A stretch of DNA of 64,000 bases, taken from the NCBI GenBank assembly GCA_002951995.1, contig CP019797.1:3394501-3458500 (forward strand). The letters run 5' to 3'. The notes under the pieces are model-generated. The model did not search any database. It saw only the letters and a list, made by a program, of their open reading frames with translations, and was not told the origin of the DNA. Of the stretch, positions 38,490 through 47,286 are shown in pieces. Source of the stretch: Stenotrophomonas acidaminiphila. GTDB taxonomy: Bacteria > Pseudomonadota > Gammaproteobacteria > Xanthomonadales > Xanthomonadaceae. Every line of letters begins with the position of its first letter. Position 1 is the stretch's first letter. A program made the translations under genes and the position numbers.

Positions 38490-40815
38490 CGGCGGCCTCC
38501 TGCCAGGGGTGGCGCGAGACCAGCAGCGCCAGCACGAAATTGCACACCACGCCCAGCGCCACGGTGCTGCCGATCGCGCGCAGCACCGGGATCGAGGACA
38601 GCCCGAGCAGGCTGAACACCAGCAGCGTCATCGCGCTGCACACCAGCAGGCCATGCAGGGTGCGCAGCTGGTCGGCGTGGCTGTCGCCGGCATGCTCGAA
38701 GAACAGGCCGTAGTCCAGGCCCAGGCCGGCGGCGAGGATCAGCCCGATCAGGTGGAACAGGTTCAGTTCGACGCCGCTGGCGCGCAGCAGCGCCAGCACC
38801 ACCAGCGTGGTCAGCAGCATCGGCAGCAGCACCCGCAGCGCGCGGCGTGGCGAGCGCAGCGCCGCCCACACCGTGGCCGACAACAGCAGTACCGCCACCG
38901 CCAGCGCCATCAGCACGCGGCCGCGGTATTCGGCCACCAGCGATTCGGAGGCATGCTTCAGGTCCAGCAGTTCGGCGCCGTGCAGGCGCGCGCTGGTGGC
39001 GACCGCGGCCACGTCGTGCAGTCCGCTCAGCGACACCAGCGCGGTCGCGTGGCCCTTGCCCTGCAGCAGCAGGCCATCGACCGCGCTGGCCAGCGGCGTG
39101 CCGTGCAGGTCCTGCGGCTGCAGCGCGGGCGCGCTGCGGGCGCGCTGCACATCGGCGATGAACGGCTCGAACGCGTCGTCGCGGAACGGGGTCCCGGCCA
39201 CCGCGGTGGCCAGTGCGCCGCGCAGCGTGGCTTCGTCCGGCAACAACTGCTGGCGCTGGCGCTGCAGCGCGGCGCTGGGCAGGTAGCGCGCGGCCATGTC
39301 GTAGCGGTCCAGCGCGCCATCGGCGACCAGCTGCTGCAGCACCGGCCGCAGGCCTTCGCTGGCGGCCAGCGCCGCCTGCGCGTCGGCGCCGCGCACGGTG
39401 ATCACGTAGCGCACGTCGGGCGCGCCGAGTTCGCCGCGCAGCTGCGCATCGCGCTGCAGGTCGGCCGGATCCACCGGGGTCAGCTTGCCCAGGTCGTTCT
39501 GCCAGAATGGCCCCGGCGCCCACACCAGCACCCCCAGCGCCGCCACCGCGAGCAGCGCCAGCGAACGGCGCGGGCGCGGCAGCCGCCGGGTGTGGCGCCA
39601 CAGCCGCGCCAGGGCTGCCGAATCGGCGAAATCGCGGGTCGCCGGGTCGACCAGCGCCGGCAGCAGGTAACGGGTGGCCAGCGCCGCGGTGGCCAGCGCG
39701 GTGATGGTGAACACCGACAACTGCTTCAACCCGTCGACCCCGGAGAACAGGAAGGTGAGATAGGCGATGCAGGTGGCGACCACGCCGGTGCCCAGGGTCG
39801 GCCACAGCGCGCGCACGTTGTCCCATGGCGAGCGGCCCGGGCGCTGGTGGCTGAAGAAATGGATCGGGTAGTCCTGCACCACGCCGATCAGGGTGAAGCC
39901 GAAGGCGATGGTGATGCCGTGCACGCCGTCGAAGACCAGCGCCACCGCCGACAGCCCGGCCAGGCCGGCGCTGGCCAGCGGCAGGAAGCCCAGGATCGGC
40001 ATCTTCCAGCTGCGGTAGGCGATCCACAGCAGCAGGATCATGCCGAGCGTGTCGATGGTGCCGATGGTGCCGGCCTCGCGCGCGGTGCGGTTGCCGATCT
40101 TCACCGAGAACGCGCCCGGCCCACTCATCTCCAGGCGGCTGCCGCTGTCGCCGGCGATGCCCGCGAACGCGGCCGTGATGGTGTCCACCGCCTGCTGCTG
40201 CGCGCCGGGGTCGAACCCGGCCGCGCGCGTCTGCACCAGCAGCAGCGCCTGGCGGCCGCTGCGGTCGAACCAGACCTCGTCGATGCGCTGCGGTGCGTTG
40301 GCCGGCTGCAGCGCCTCGGCCACGCGCAGCACCTGCAACGTGGGATCGGACGGCAGCAGCGGCTCGACCAGCGCCCCCGCCGGCGAGCCCAGGTCCTGCA
40401 GCCGCGCCTGCAGTTCCTCGCCCAGGCGATCGGCGCTGAACGCATCGGCGGGCAACGCGTCGATCAGGTAGCGATAGGGCAGCAGCCGCTCGGGGAAGGC
40501 CTCCAGCCCGGCCTGTCCGCCATTGGCGACCAGCTCGAACTGCGGGTCTTCCGCCAGCGCCTGCTGCAGTTGCCGCGACTGCCCGGCCAGCTGCTCCGGC
40601 GCGGCACCGGACAGCGCCAGCAGCAGCAGCCGCGCGCCCGGGCCTTCGCCCAGTTCGTCGAGCAGCAGCTTCTGCGCCGGGGTGCGCGCATCGGGCATGA
40701 ACTTGCGCAGGTCGCCGCTGACCTGCATGCGCCCGCTCAGCCAGGCGGTGAGCAGGCCCAGCAGCAGCATCCATGTGATCGCCAGGCCGATGCGCAGGCG
40801 CGGGGTCAGCTTCAA
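38476..40815 (-). CDS. MMPL/RND-type exporter of the pigment cluster
   Basis: The product is 779 residues with the two-fold RND layout: one helix (ITWMLLLGLLTAWLSG), a large periplasmic domain, five helices (TLGMILLLWIAYRSWKMPILG, AFGFTLIGVVQDYPIHFFSH), then a second repeat ending ILAAGLGLDYGLFFEHAGDSHADQ. The Asp residues in the VVQDYP and GLDYGLFFEH helices match the proton-relay positions of the MMPL family. In aryl polyene loci this protein is thought to move the pigment lipid out of the inner membrane. It overlaps the LolA-like gene by four bases. Confidence 0.87.
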   Translation of the reverse strand: MKLTPRLRIGLAITWMLLLGLLTAWLSGRMQVSGDLRKFMPDARTPAQKLLLDELGEGPGARLLLLALSGAAPEQLAGQSRQLQQALAEDPQFELVANGGQAGLEAFPERLLPYRYLIDALPADAFSADRLGEELQARLQDLGSPAGALVEPLLPSDPTLQVLRVAEALQPANAPQRIDEVWFDRSGRQALLLVQTRAAGFDPGAQQQAVDTITAAFAGIAGDSGSRLEMSGPGAFSVKIGNRTAREAGTIGTIDTLGMILLLWIAYRSWKMPILGFLPLASAGLAGLSAVALVFDGVHGITIAFGFTLIGVVQDYPIHFFSHQRPGRSPWDNVRALWPTLGTGVVATCIAYLTFLFSGVDGLKQLSVFTITALATAALATRYLLPALVDPATRDFADSAALARLWRHTRRLPRPRRSLALLAVAALGVLVWAPGPFWQNDLGKLTPVDPADLQRDAQLRGELGAPDVRYVITVRGADAQAALAASEGLRPVLQQLVADGALDRYDMAARYLPSAALQRQRQQLLPDEATLRGALATAVAGTPFRDDAFEPFIADVQRARSAPALQPQDLHGTPLASAVDGLLLQGKGHATALVSLSGLHDVAAVATSARLHGAELLDLKHASESLVAEYRGRVLMALAVAVLLLSATVWAALRSPRRALRVLLPMLLTTLVVLALLRASGVELNLFHLIGLILAAGLGLDYGLFFEHAGDSHADQLRTLHGLLVCSAMTLLVFSLLGLSSIPVLRAIGSTVALGVVCNFVLALLVSRHPWQEAADAAA

Positions 40816-41513
40816 CGCCGGCTCCCGTCCAGGCCGGCCGCGGCAGCGCCGTCGTGCGCGCCGTCATGGCACAGCGTGGCCAGCGCATCGGCCTGGCGCA
40901 CGCGATCGGCGGCCGTGGCCGCGGCGCCCAGCAGGGTGCGCTGCAGTTCGCCCCGTGCCGGTTGCGTTTCGATGCAGCGCAGCTCGCCCTCGCGCCCACG
41001 CAGCGTCACCGCGCGTACCCGCGCCGCCAGCGCCGGTGCCCTGGGCGTGAGCACCAGTTGCCAGCGCTGCGCGGTACCCGATGCCTGCAGGCGATAGGCC
41101 CGCTCCAGCGCGGCCAGATCGCCGGACAGCAGCGCACCGAAGCTGGCCTGCAGGTCCGACAGCTCGGGCACCCGCTGCAGCGAAAACACCCGCGGCGGCT
41201 TGCCGGCACGGGCGATGCTGACCTTGCCGTCGGCGATGGTGGTGGTTTCGGCGTAGGGCACGCGCACTTCGCGTACCAGCGTGGCCGGGTCCGGGCGGCG
41301 GTACTGGCCTTCCACCCGCAGCGGCTCCTTCAGCAGCGCCGAACCGCGCAGTTCCACGAAGCCGGTCTGGCTGGGCGCCGGTTGCGCCAGCCGGCGCAGG
41401 ATCCAGCCGGCATCAACGTCGGCCGCCAGCGCCGGCGCGCTGCTGCACGCGGCCAGGAGCACCGCCACCATCCAGCGGCGCGGGGAGTGAGGCTTGGGAA
41501 TGCCAGAAATCAT
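40812..41513 (-). CDS. LolA-like outer-membrane lipid carrier of the pigment cluster
   Basis: The product is 233 residues from MISGIPKPH; MVAVLLAACSSAPALAA (41471) is an alternative start and looks like the true signal peptide. The mature part (VELRGSALLKEPLRVEGQYRRPDPATLVREV, RVFSLQRVPELSDLQASF) matches LolA-related outer-membrane lipoprotein carrier proteins found in these clusters. It probably carries pigment across the periplasm with the MMPL exporter. With the longer start it overlaps the acyltransferase gene by 101 bases, with the shorter by 59. Confidence 0.8.
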   Translation of the reverse strand: MISGIPKPHSPRRWMVAVLLAACSSAPALAADVDAGWILRRLAQPAPSQTGFVELRGSALLKEPLRVEGQYRRPDPATLVREVRVPYAETTTIADGKVSIARAGKPPRVFSLQRVPELSDLQASFGALLSGDLAALERAYRLQASGTAQRWQLVLTPRAPALAARVRAVTLRGREGELRCIETQPARGELQRTLLGAAATAADRVRQADALATLCHDGAHDGAAAAGLDGSRR

Positions 41514-42393
41514 AGAAGTTGAACCAGTTCCAGGGGGCGCCGCGCAGGTGGTGTTCGAGCCTGCCGGCATAACGGTGAACCAGCGCCGACAGCGCCTCGG
41601 CCCGCTGCGCGCGGGGTACGTCGACCGCCGTGGCGAACGGCTCGAACAGCAGATCGTAGCGGTTGCCGCCGCGGTACAGGCCGAAGGCCAGCATCACCGG
41701 CGCCCTGAGTACGCTGGCGATCAGCCACGGCGCGGTCGGGAACGGTGCCGGCGCGCCCAGCAGCGGCGCGGCCAGCGCGGTTTCGCCCGGCCGCGCGCGG
41801 TCCACCAGCAGCGCCACCATGGCCCCTTCCTGCAGTGCCTGCTGGATTGCAAGCACCACCGCCGGCCCGCCCTGCCCGGCATCGATGATGCCCGCGGCCA
41901 GGCCGGGGTCGAGCTCGGCCAGCAGTTCGGTGATGGCGGCATTGTGGCCGCGGTCCAGCAGCACGCGCAGTTTCAGGTCCGGCCGCTGCCGGCCCAGCGC
42001 GCGCAGCGCGTCGAAGCTGCCCAGGTGCGAGCCGAACAACAGCACGCCGCGGCCTTCGTCCAGTTGCGCAAGCAGCTCGCCGGTGCCTTCGGTGCGGATG
42101 TCGAACAGGTCCATGCGCCCGCCGAGCAGGAATACCCGGTCGAGGATGGTCGCGGCGAAAGTGTGGATATGGCGCGCCACGTCGCGCAGCCGGGCGCGGC
42201 GGCCCAGCACGCGGCCGAGGTAGGCGCGCGAGGCGCGGCGCTCGCTGGCGCGTACCAGCAGGAAGTAGCCGGTGATCGGGTACAGGCAGAGCCGGGCGAT
42301 GCCACGCCCGCCGTGGCGGGCGATGGCCGCGATCAGGCGGACCGCGGCGCGGCCACCGCCCTCGGGACGGCGCTTCCAGTCGGCATCGCTCAT
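41413..42393 (-). CDS. LPLAT-family acyltransferase of the pigment cluster
   Basis: The product is 326 residues from MSDADWKRRPEGGG. Basic N-terminus, a membrane-association segment (GIARLCLYPITGYFLLV) and the FGSHLGSFDALRALG motif (His and acidic residue of the HxxxxD type, here H-x4-D) place it with LpxL/HtrB-like acyltransferases. PWNWFNFYDFW is the usual C-terminal signature. It may transfer the aryl polyene chain onto a lipid acceptor. The last 19 residues after that signature are unusually Gly/Arg-rich and lie in the region overlapping the LolA-like gene. Confidence 0.84.
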   Translation of the reverse strand: MSDADWKRRPEGGGRAAVRLIAAIARHGGRGIARLCLYPITGYFLLVRASERRASRAYLGRVLGRRARLRDVARHIHTFAATILDRVFLLGGRMDLFDIRTEGTGELLAQLDEGRGVLLFGSHLGSFDALRALGRQRPDLKLRVLLDRGHNAAITELLAELDPGLAAGIIDAGQGGPAVVLAIQQALQEGAMVALLVDRARPGETALAAPLLGAPAPFPTAPWLIASVLRAPVMLAFGLYRGGNRYDLLFEPFATAVDVPRAQRAEALSALVHRYAGRLEHHLRGAPWNWFNFYDFWHSQASLPAPLDGGGAPGRVQQRAGAGGRR

Positions 42394-42686
42394 GCCGCCG
42401 GTCCGTCGCCGGCCACCAGTTCGCCGCGCGCAAGCAGCGCGTCGCCACGCCACACCCGGAACTTCCAGTGCGGCGCTGCGCCGTCCAGTTCGATCCGCGC
42501 GACCTGCCCGGGCAACAACGGCGCCATGAACTTCACCTGCGGCAGGCGCAGCGCGCCCAGCGGTTCCCCGGCCGCGGCCTCGGCCGCGCGCAGGACCTGT
42601 TCCAGCACCACCACGCCCGGCACCAGCGGCCGCCCCGGGAAATGGCCGGGCAGGCAGGGATGGTCGGGATGGATGCTGAACTGCAT
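42390..42686 (-). CDS. Small hotdog-fold dehydratase (ApeI/FabZ-like)
   Basis: This 98-residue protein, MQFSIHPDHPCLPGHFPGRPLVPGVVVLEQVL, has the catalytic HFPGxPLVPG motif with His in the CLPGHFPG turn and a following helix. Its size matches the short second dehydratase of aryl polyene loci, thought to form a heterodimer with the larger one encoded at 38055. It overlaps the acyltransferase gene by four bases and follows the membrane protein gene by 50. Confidence 0.82.
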   Translation of the reverse strand: MQFSIHPDHPCLPGHFPGRPLVPGVVVLEQVLRAAEAAAGEPLGALRLPQVKFMAPLLPGQVARIELDGAAPHWKFRVWRGDALLARGELVAGDGPAA

Positions 42687-42736
42687 GGCGGGGCGGGCGG
42701 CGGCGGGGGCCACAGGATACCCGCCGCCCCGCCGGT

Positions 42737-43459
42737 TCAGCGCAGCAGGTCGCGCCAGAACGCCGGGCCCAGCTGCCCCATCTGGCGCACGAACTGGCCG
42801 GCGCTGCGGTACGGCCGGTGCGGGAACAACCGGCAGCGCAGCGCGTACTCGGCGACGAAGAAGCCGCCGATCAGGCCCCAATCGGCGACGTTCGCCCACC
42901 ACGACCATTGCGCATGGCTCAACGGCCAGCGCGGCTGGTGGCCGAACGCGGCCAGCAGGCCGTCGGGCACCGCGCTCATCGCCAGCGCCAGGTTGATCGC
43001 CGCCAGCAGCGCCAGCAGCAGCGCCCAGGCCGCGGTCAGGCGCCGCGCATAGCGTTGCAGCCGTGGCTCGACCGGCACCCCGGCGCGCGCGTGCAGCGCC
43101 TGCACGATGCGGGTGATCAACGGCACCCGGCCGGCCCGCAGCGAACGCGCGAAGCCCCAGGCCACCAGCAGCGGGAACACCACCGGTGGCGCCAGCAGCA
43201 GCATCCACGCCCACGGCGAGCGGCCCAGCCAGGCCAGCAGCAGCGCCGATGCCAGCAGCGCGGCCCACGCCAGCGGCCGGCGCCGCCCGAGTGCGTCGAG
43301 CAGGCACAGCAGCACCAGCCCGAACAGCGCCAGCGCCGCCCAGCCGCCCTCGCTGCGCAGGCTGGCCACGTGCGACAGCACCGGGTAGGACAGCAGCAAC
43401 GCGATCCGCAGCAGGTGGGCGGCCGCCCCGGGGCCGGGCGCATGGCCGGCGTGGTTCAT
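42737..43459 (-). CDS. Integral membrane protein of the pigment cluster (COG4648-like)
   Basis: The product is 240 residues with about six hydrophobic segments (LLRIALLLSYPVLSHVA, WAALALFGLVLLCLLDAL, WMLLLAPPVVFPLLVAWGF). The RAGRVPLITRIVQALH loop and the C-terminal VAEYALRCRLFPHRPYRSAGQFVRQM are characteristic of the membrane protein conserved in xanthomonadin and aryl polyene clusters. Function is unproven. It starts five bases after the acyl carrier protein stop. Confidence 0.78.
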   Translation of the reverse strand: MNHAGHAPGPGAAAHLLRIALLLSYPVLSHVASLRSEGGWAALALFGLVLLCLLDALGRRRPLAWAALLASALLLAWLGRSPWAWMLLLAPPVVFPLLVAWGFARSLRAGRVPLITRIVQALHARAGVPVEPRLQRYARRLTAAWALLLALLAAINLALAMSAVPDGLLAAFGHQPRWPLSHAQWSWWANVADWGLIGGFFVAEYALRCRLFPHRPYRSAGQFVRQMGQLGPAFWRDLLR

Positions 43460-43464
43460 GGCGT

Positions 43465-43734
43465 TCAGGTGGTGCGGTGCGCCTGCACGTGCGCGGACAG
43501 CGCGCGCAGCGAGGCGAAGATGCGGCGGTTGTCGTCGTTGTCCGAACGCAGCTGGAAGCCGTAGCGCTTGCCGATGGCCAGCGCCAGCTCCAGCGCGTCG
43601 ATCGAATCCAGGCCCAGTCCGTCGTTGAACAGCGCCGCCTCCGGGTCGATCGACGCAGGGTCCACGTCTTCCAGGTTCAGGCTCTCGACCAGCAGTTCGG
43701 CCAGCTCGCGCTCGGCCTCGGTTTGTTGCGACAT
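43465..43734 (-). CDS. xanC: Acyl carrier protein of the pigment cluster
   Basis: This 89-residue protein begins MSQQTEAERELAELLVESLN after GGAAG. The phosphopantetheine site is Ser44 in GLGLDSIDALELAL. It carries the aryl starter and growing polyene. It is the first gene of the minus-strand operon and diverges from xanB2, which supplies the starter. Two in-frame Met codons upstream (43746, 43764) are less likely starts. Symbol follows the Xanthomonas xan naming and is by role. Confidence 0.86.
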   Translation of the reverse strand: MSQQTEAERELAELLVESLNLEDVDPASIDPEAALFNDGLGLDSIDALELALAIGKRYGFQLRSDNDDNRRIFASLRALSAHVQAHRTT

Positions 43735-43934
43735 TGCCACTTCCATGAAGAGATTGATGCGCAACGATCCGGTATCACCGCCCGCGGCGCAACCATGGCC
43801 CTCACCGCACGCGCGGTATCATGGCGGTTTCTGCAGCACCGATCCGCCCGCACGATGACGTCCCTGCTCCCCTGCCCCGCTTCCGCTCCCCCGCCCGCCC
43901 GCGCTGCCGGCCGCCCTGGTCGCCGGAGCGCGCG
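43735..43934. promoter_or_regulatory. Shared divergent promoter region, xanC operon and xanB2
   Basis: About 200 bases between the divergent acyl carrier and xanB2 starts must contain both promoters and would allow common control of starter supply and chain assembly. GGTATCATGG (43813-43822) gives a TATCAT-like -10 for xanB2; no strong -35 is visible. Confidence 0.4.
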
Positions 43935-44945
43935 ATGAACGCGGTATCCGGCTTCGCGCCCGCGACCGGGCTGGAGGTGGACTACGCCGACCCGGCGCGG
44001 CTGCCCGCGCTGCTGGCCGACCCCCGGGTGCTGGCGGTGTTCGGCTTCCAGGCCGGCGACGGCGCCCCGGCCAGCGACGACCCGCGCTACCTGCAGGTCG
44101 GCCTGCAACCGGAAGGCGAACCACGGCTGGAGGTCTGGCGCAGCGCCGGCACGGTGCACAGCGGCCGCGAGGCCGACGGCCTGGCCTGGGCCAGCGACGG
44201 CGCGCTGATGTTCGGCGCGCTGCAGATCGACGAAGCCCGCCACGGCGGCATCCTGGAAGCCGGCGCGCACGCCTATGCACGGCTGCTGTCGTCGTTGCCC
44301 CGGCAGGGCTATCCGCACCTGCTGCGGATCTGGAACTACCTGGACGCGATCACCGAGGGCGAGGGCGACGACGAGCGCTACCGCCAGTTCTGCGTGGGCC
44401 GCGCACGCGGCATCGGCACCATCGACCCCGGCACCCTGCCGGCGGCCACCGCCATCGGCCGCCTCGACGGCGTGCGCGTGCTGCAGGTCTACTGGCTGGC
44501 CGCGCGCGTGCCGGGCACGCCGCTGGAGAACCCGCGCCAGGTCAGCGCCTGGCGCTATCCGCGGCAGTACGGCCCGCAGTCGCCCAGCTTCGCCCGCGGC
44601 ATGCTGGCCGCGCCGGGCAGCAGCGTGCCGCTGCTGCTGTCGGGCACCGCCAGCGTGGTCGGCCACGCCACCCTGCACGGCGAGGACACGCTGCGGCAGC
44701 TGGAGGAGACGTTCGCCAATCTCGATGCGCTGGTGGGCACCGCGCGCGCGCGCCTGCCGTCCCTGCCGGCGCATTTCGGCGCGGGCAGCCGGCTGAAGGT
44801 GTACGTGCGCGACGCGGCGGAGATCCCGGCGATACGGCAGGCGCTGGCGCGGCATCTGCCGCCGGAGGTGGCGTACATCGTGCTGCATGCCGAAGTGTGC
44901 CGGCGCGACCTGCGGGTGGAGATCGACGGGGTCCACGGCGCCTGA
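43935..44945 (+). CDS. xanB2: XanB2-type chorismatase (3-hydroxybenzoate/4-hydroxybenzoate synthase)
   Basis: The product is 336 residues from MNAVSGFAPATGLEVDYAD, preceded by CGGAG; an ATG at 43821 would add 38 unrelated residues. Family landmarks of FkbO/Hyg5-type chorismatases are present: YPHLLRIWNYLDAITEGEGDDERYRQFCVGRA, VYWLAARVPGTPLENPRQVSAWRYPRQYGPQSPSFARG and HAEVCRRDLRVEIDG. Xanthomonas XanB2 cleaves chorismate to pyruvate plus 3-HBA (pigment starter) and 4-HBA (ubiquinone precursor). It replaces the ammonia-lyase route used by other aryl polyene clusters. It ends directly at the inverted repeat element. Confidence 0.9.
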   Translation: MNAVSGFAPATGLEVDYADPARLPALLADPRVLAVFGFQAGDGAPASDDPRYLQVGLQPEGEPRLEVWRSAGTVHSGREADGLAWASDGALMFGALQIDEARHGGILEAGAHAYARLLSSLPRQGYPHLLRIWNYLDAITEGEGDDERYRQFCVGRARGIGTIDPGTLPAATAIGRLDGVRVLQVYWLAARVPGTPLENPRQVSAWRYPRQYGPQSPSFARGMLAAPGSSVPLLLSGTASVVGHATLHGEDTLRQLEETFANLDALVGTARARLPSLPAHFGAGSRLKVYVRDAAEIPAIRQALARHLPPEVAYIVLHAEVCRRDLRVEIDGVHGA

Positions 44946-45731
<786 letters not shown>

Positions 45732-47003
45732 TCAGCCCTCGCCGCGCAGCAAGGCCAGCACCGCATCCCTCGGCAACTTCCCCGTCTCGTTGCGCGGCAG
45801 ACACGCCACCCGGCGCAACGGCCGCGGCAGGAACACCGGGTCCATGCCCGCGCGCAGTTCGCGCAGGATGTCCGCCTCCTCACGCTCCGGTGCCACCACC
45901 AGCGCCGCGATGCGCCCCACCGCCTGGCCCGGCTCCGGGTCCAGCTGCACCATCACCGCGTCGCGCACCCCGGGCACCGCCTGCAGGCGCCGCGTCAGGT
46001 CGCCCAGCGACGCGCGCTTGCCGGCGATCTCCAGCAGGTCCGCGCGACGGCCGCGCAGCAGGAAGCGGTCGTGCGGCAGCGGCTCGACCAGATCGGCCAG
46101 CAGCACCGGCTCGGCCAGGTGCGGTGCATGCACCCGGGTGCCGTCTTCGCGCGGCTCCAGGCGCACGCCCGGCAGCAGCGTCCAGGCCTGTTCACGGGCG
46201 GTGCGGCGGCGGGCGAAGATGCAGGTCTCGGTGGACCCGAACACCTCGCGCACTTCCGTGGCGAAACGCGCTTCGGCCGCGGCGGCCAGCGGCTGCGGCA
46301 GCGGCGCGGTGGCGGTGACGATGCCGGCCAGCGGCGGCAGCGCCACGCCCGATTCGACCAGTGCCTTCAGGTGCACCGGCGTGGTGACCAGCAGCCGCGG
46401 CGCGGGCACTTCGGCCAGCGCCTGCGCCACGTCCTGCGGGAAGAACGGGCGGCCGGCATGCAGCATCGCCGGCGCCAGCAGCGGCAGCAGCACCGACATT
46501 TCCATGCCGTACATGTGCTGCGGCGGCACCGTGGCAACCACCGACGGCATGCGCTCGCCCCACAGGTCGCCCAGCGCCTGCAGGTTCTGCGCGGTGCTGG
46601 TGACGAACGCGCCCCAGGTCTTGGGGTTGGCCGCCGGCGCGCCGGTGCTGCCCGAGGTGAAGCCGATGGCGACCAGCTGCGCCGCATCCAGCAACGGAAC
46701 CTCGCCCGGCAGCCGTGGCAGCACCTCCGGCAACGCGAACCAGCCCGCCGGCAGCGGATCCGGAGCGGTGTCGCCCAGGCACCAGGCCTGCTCGTGGCGC
46801 CGCTGCACGTCGTCCACCACCGCCGGCGCGCGCGAGGGCGGCAGCAGGTTGACCTGGCCACGCAGGGCGATGGCGCAGAAACCGACCAGGAAACGGTAGC
46901 GATCCTCGCACAGGTTGACCGCGTGGCGCCCCGGCGGCAGCAGTGCCGCCACCCCGCGCACATGCGCGAGGAACGTATCCAGGTCGATCGTCGCGGCGGC
47001 CAT
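45732..47003 (-). CDS. xanA2: AMP-dependent ligase loading the pigment starter (XanA2-like)
   Basis: This 423-residue adenylate-forming enzyme begins MAAATIDLDTFLAHVRG. Motif A3 is IGFTSGSTGAPAANPKTW, A5 is EVFGSTETC, A7-A8 is DRFLLRGRRADLLEIAGKRASL, and the A10 Lys is in RNETGKLPRD, so activation should be functional. It is shorter than full CoA ligases, as are the ligases of aryl polyene clusters. Its likely job is activation of 3-hydroxybenzoate and transfer to the acyl carrier protein. It is transcribed alone, convergent with xanB2 across the repeat pair. Confidence 0.82.
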   Translation of the reverse strand: MAAATIDLDTFLAHVRGVAALLPPGRHAVNLCEDRYRFLVGFCAIALRGQVNLLPPSRAPAVVDDVQRRHEQAWCLGDTAPDPLPAGWFALPEVLPRLPGEVPLLDAAQLVAIGFTSGSTGAPAANPKTWGAFVTSTAQNLQALGDLWGERMPSVVATVPPQHMYGMEMSVLLPLLAPAMLHAGRPFFPQDVAQALAEVPAPRLLVTTPVHLKALVESGVALPPLAGIVTATAPLPQPLAAAAEARFATEVREVFGSTETCIFARRRTAREQAWTLLPGVRLEPREDGTRVHAPHLAEPVLLADLVEPLPHDRFLLRGRRADLLEIAGKRASLGDLTRRLQAVPGVRDAVMVQLDPEPGQAVGRIAALVVAPEREEADILRELRAGMDPVFLPRPLRRVACLPRNETGKLPRDAVLALLRGEG

Positions 47004-47286
47004 CGCCAGTGGTCGCGCGCGGGCGCCGGTGGCGAGGGGATGCAGGCAGCGGGAAATCGGATGGGCAGCGGGCACGCGGGACGACCTTCGGGAAAAACCG
47101 CCGCGCAACGGAGGTCGCGGCCGGCGCCCAGCATAGCCGCTGGCGGAAGCCGCACAAACGCGGGCGCGCCGGAGCGCGGTCGCGCAGGGCCCGGGCGCGG
47201 TCTGCGCGCCCGTCCATGACCTGTGGCCCAGCCCTGCGGCGGGGCGGGCTGCTAGGCTTTGCCGGTTTTCTCCACCGGTGCCCGCG

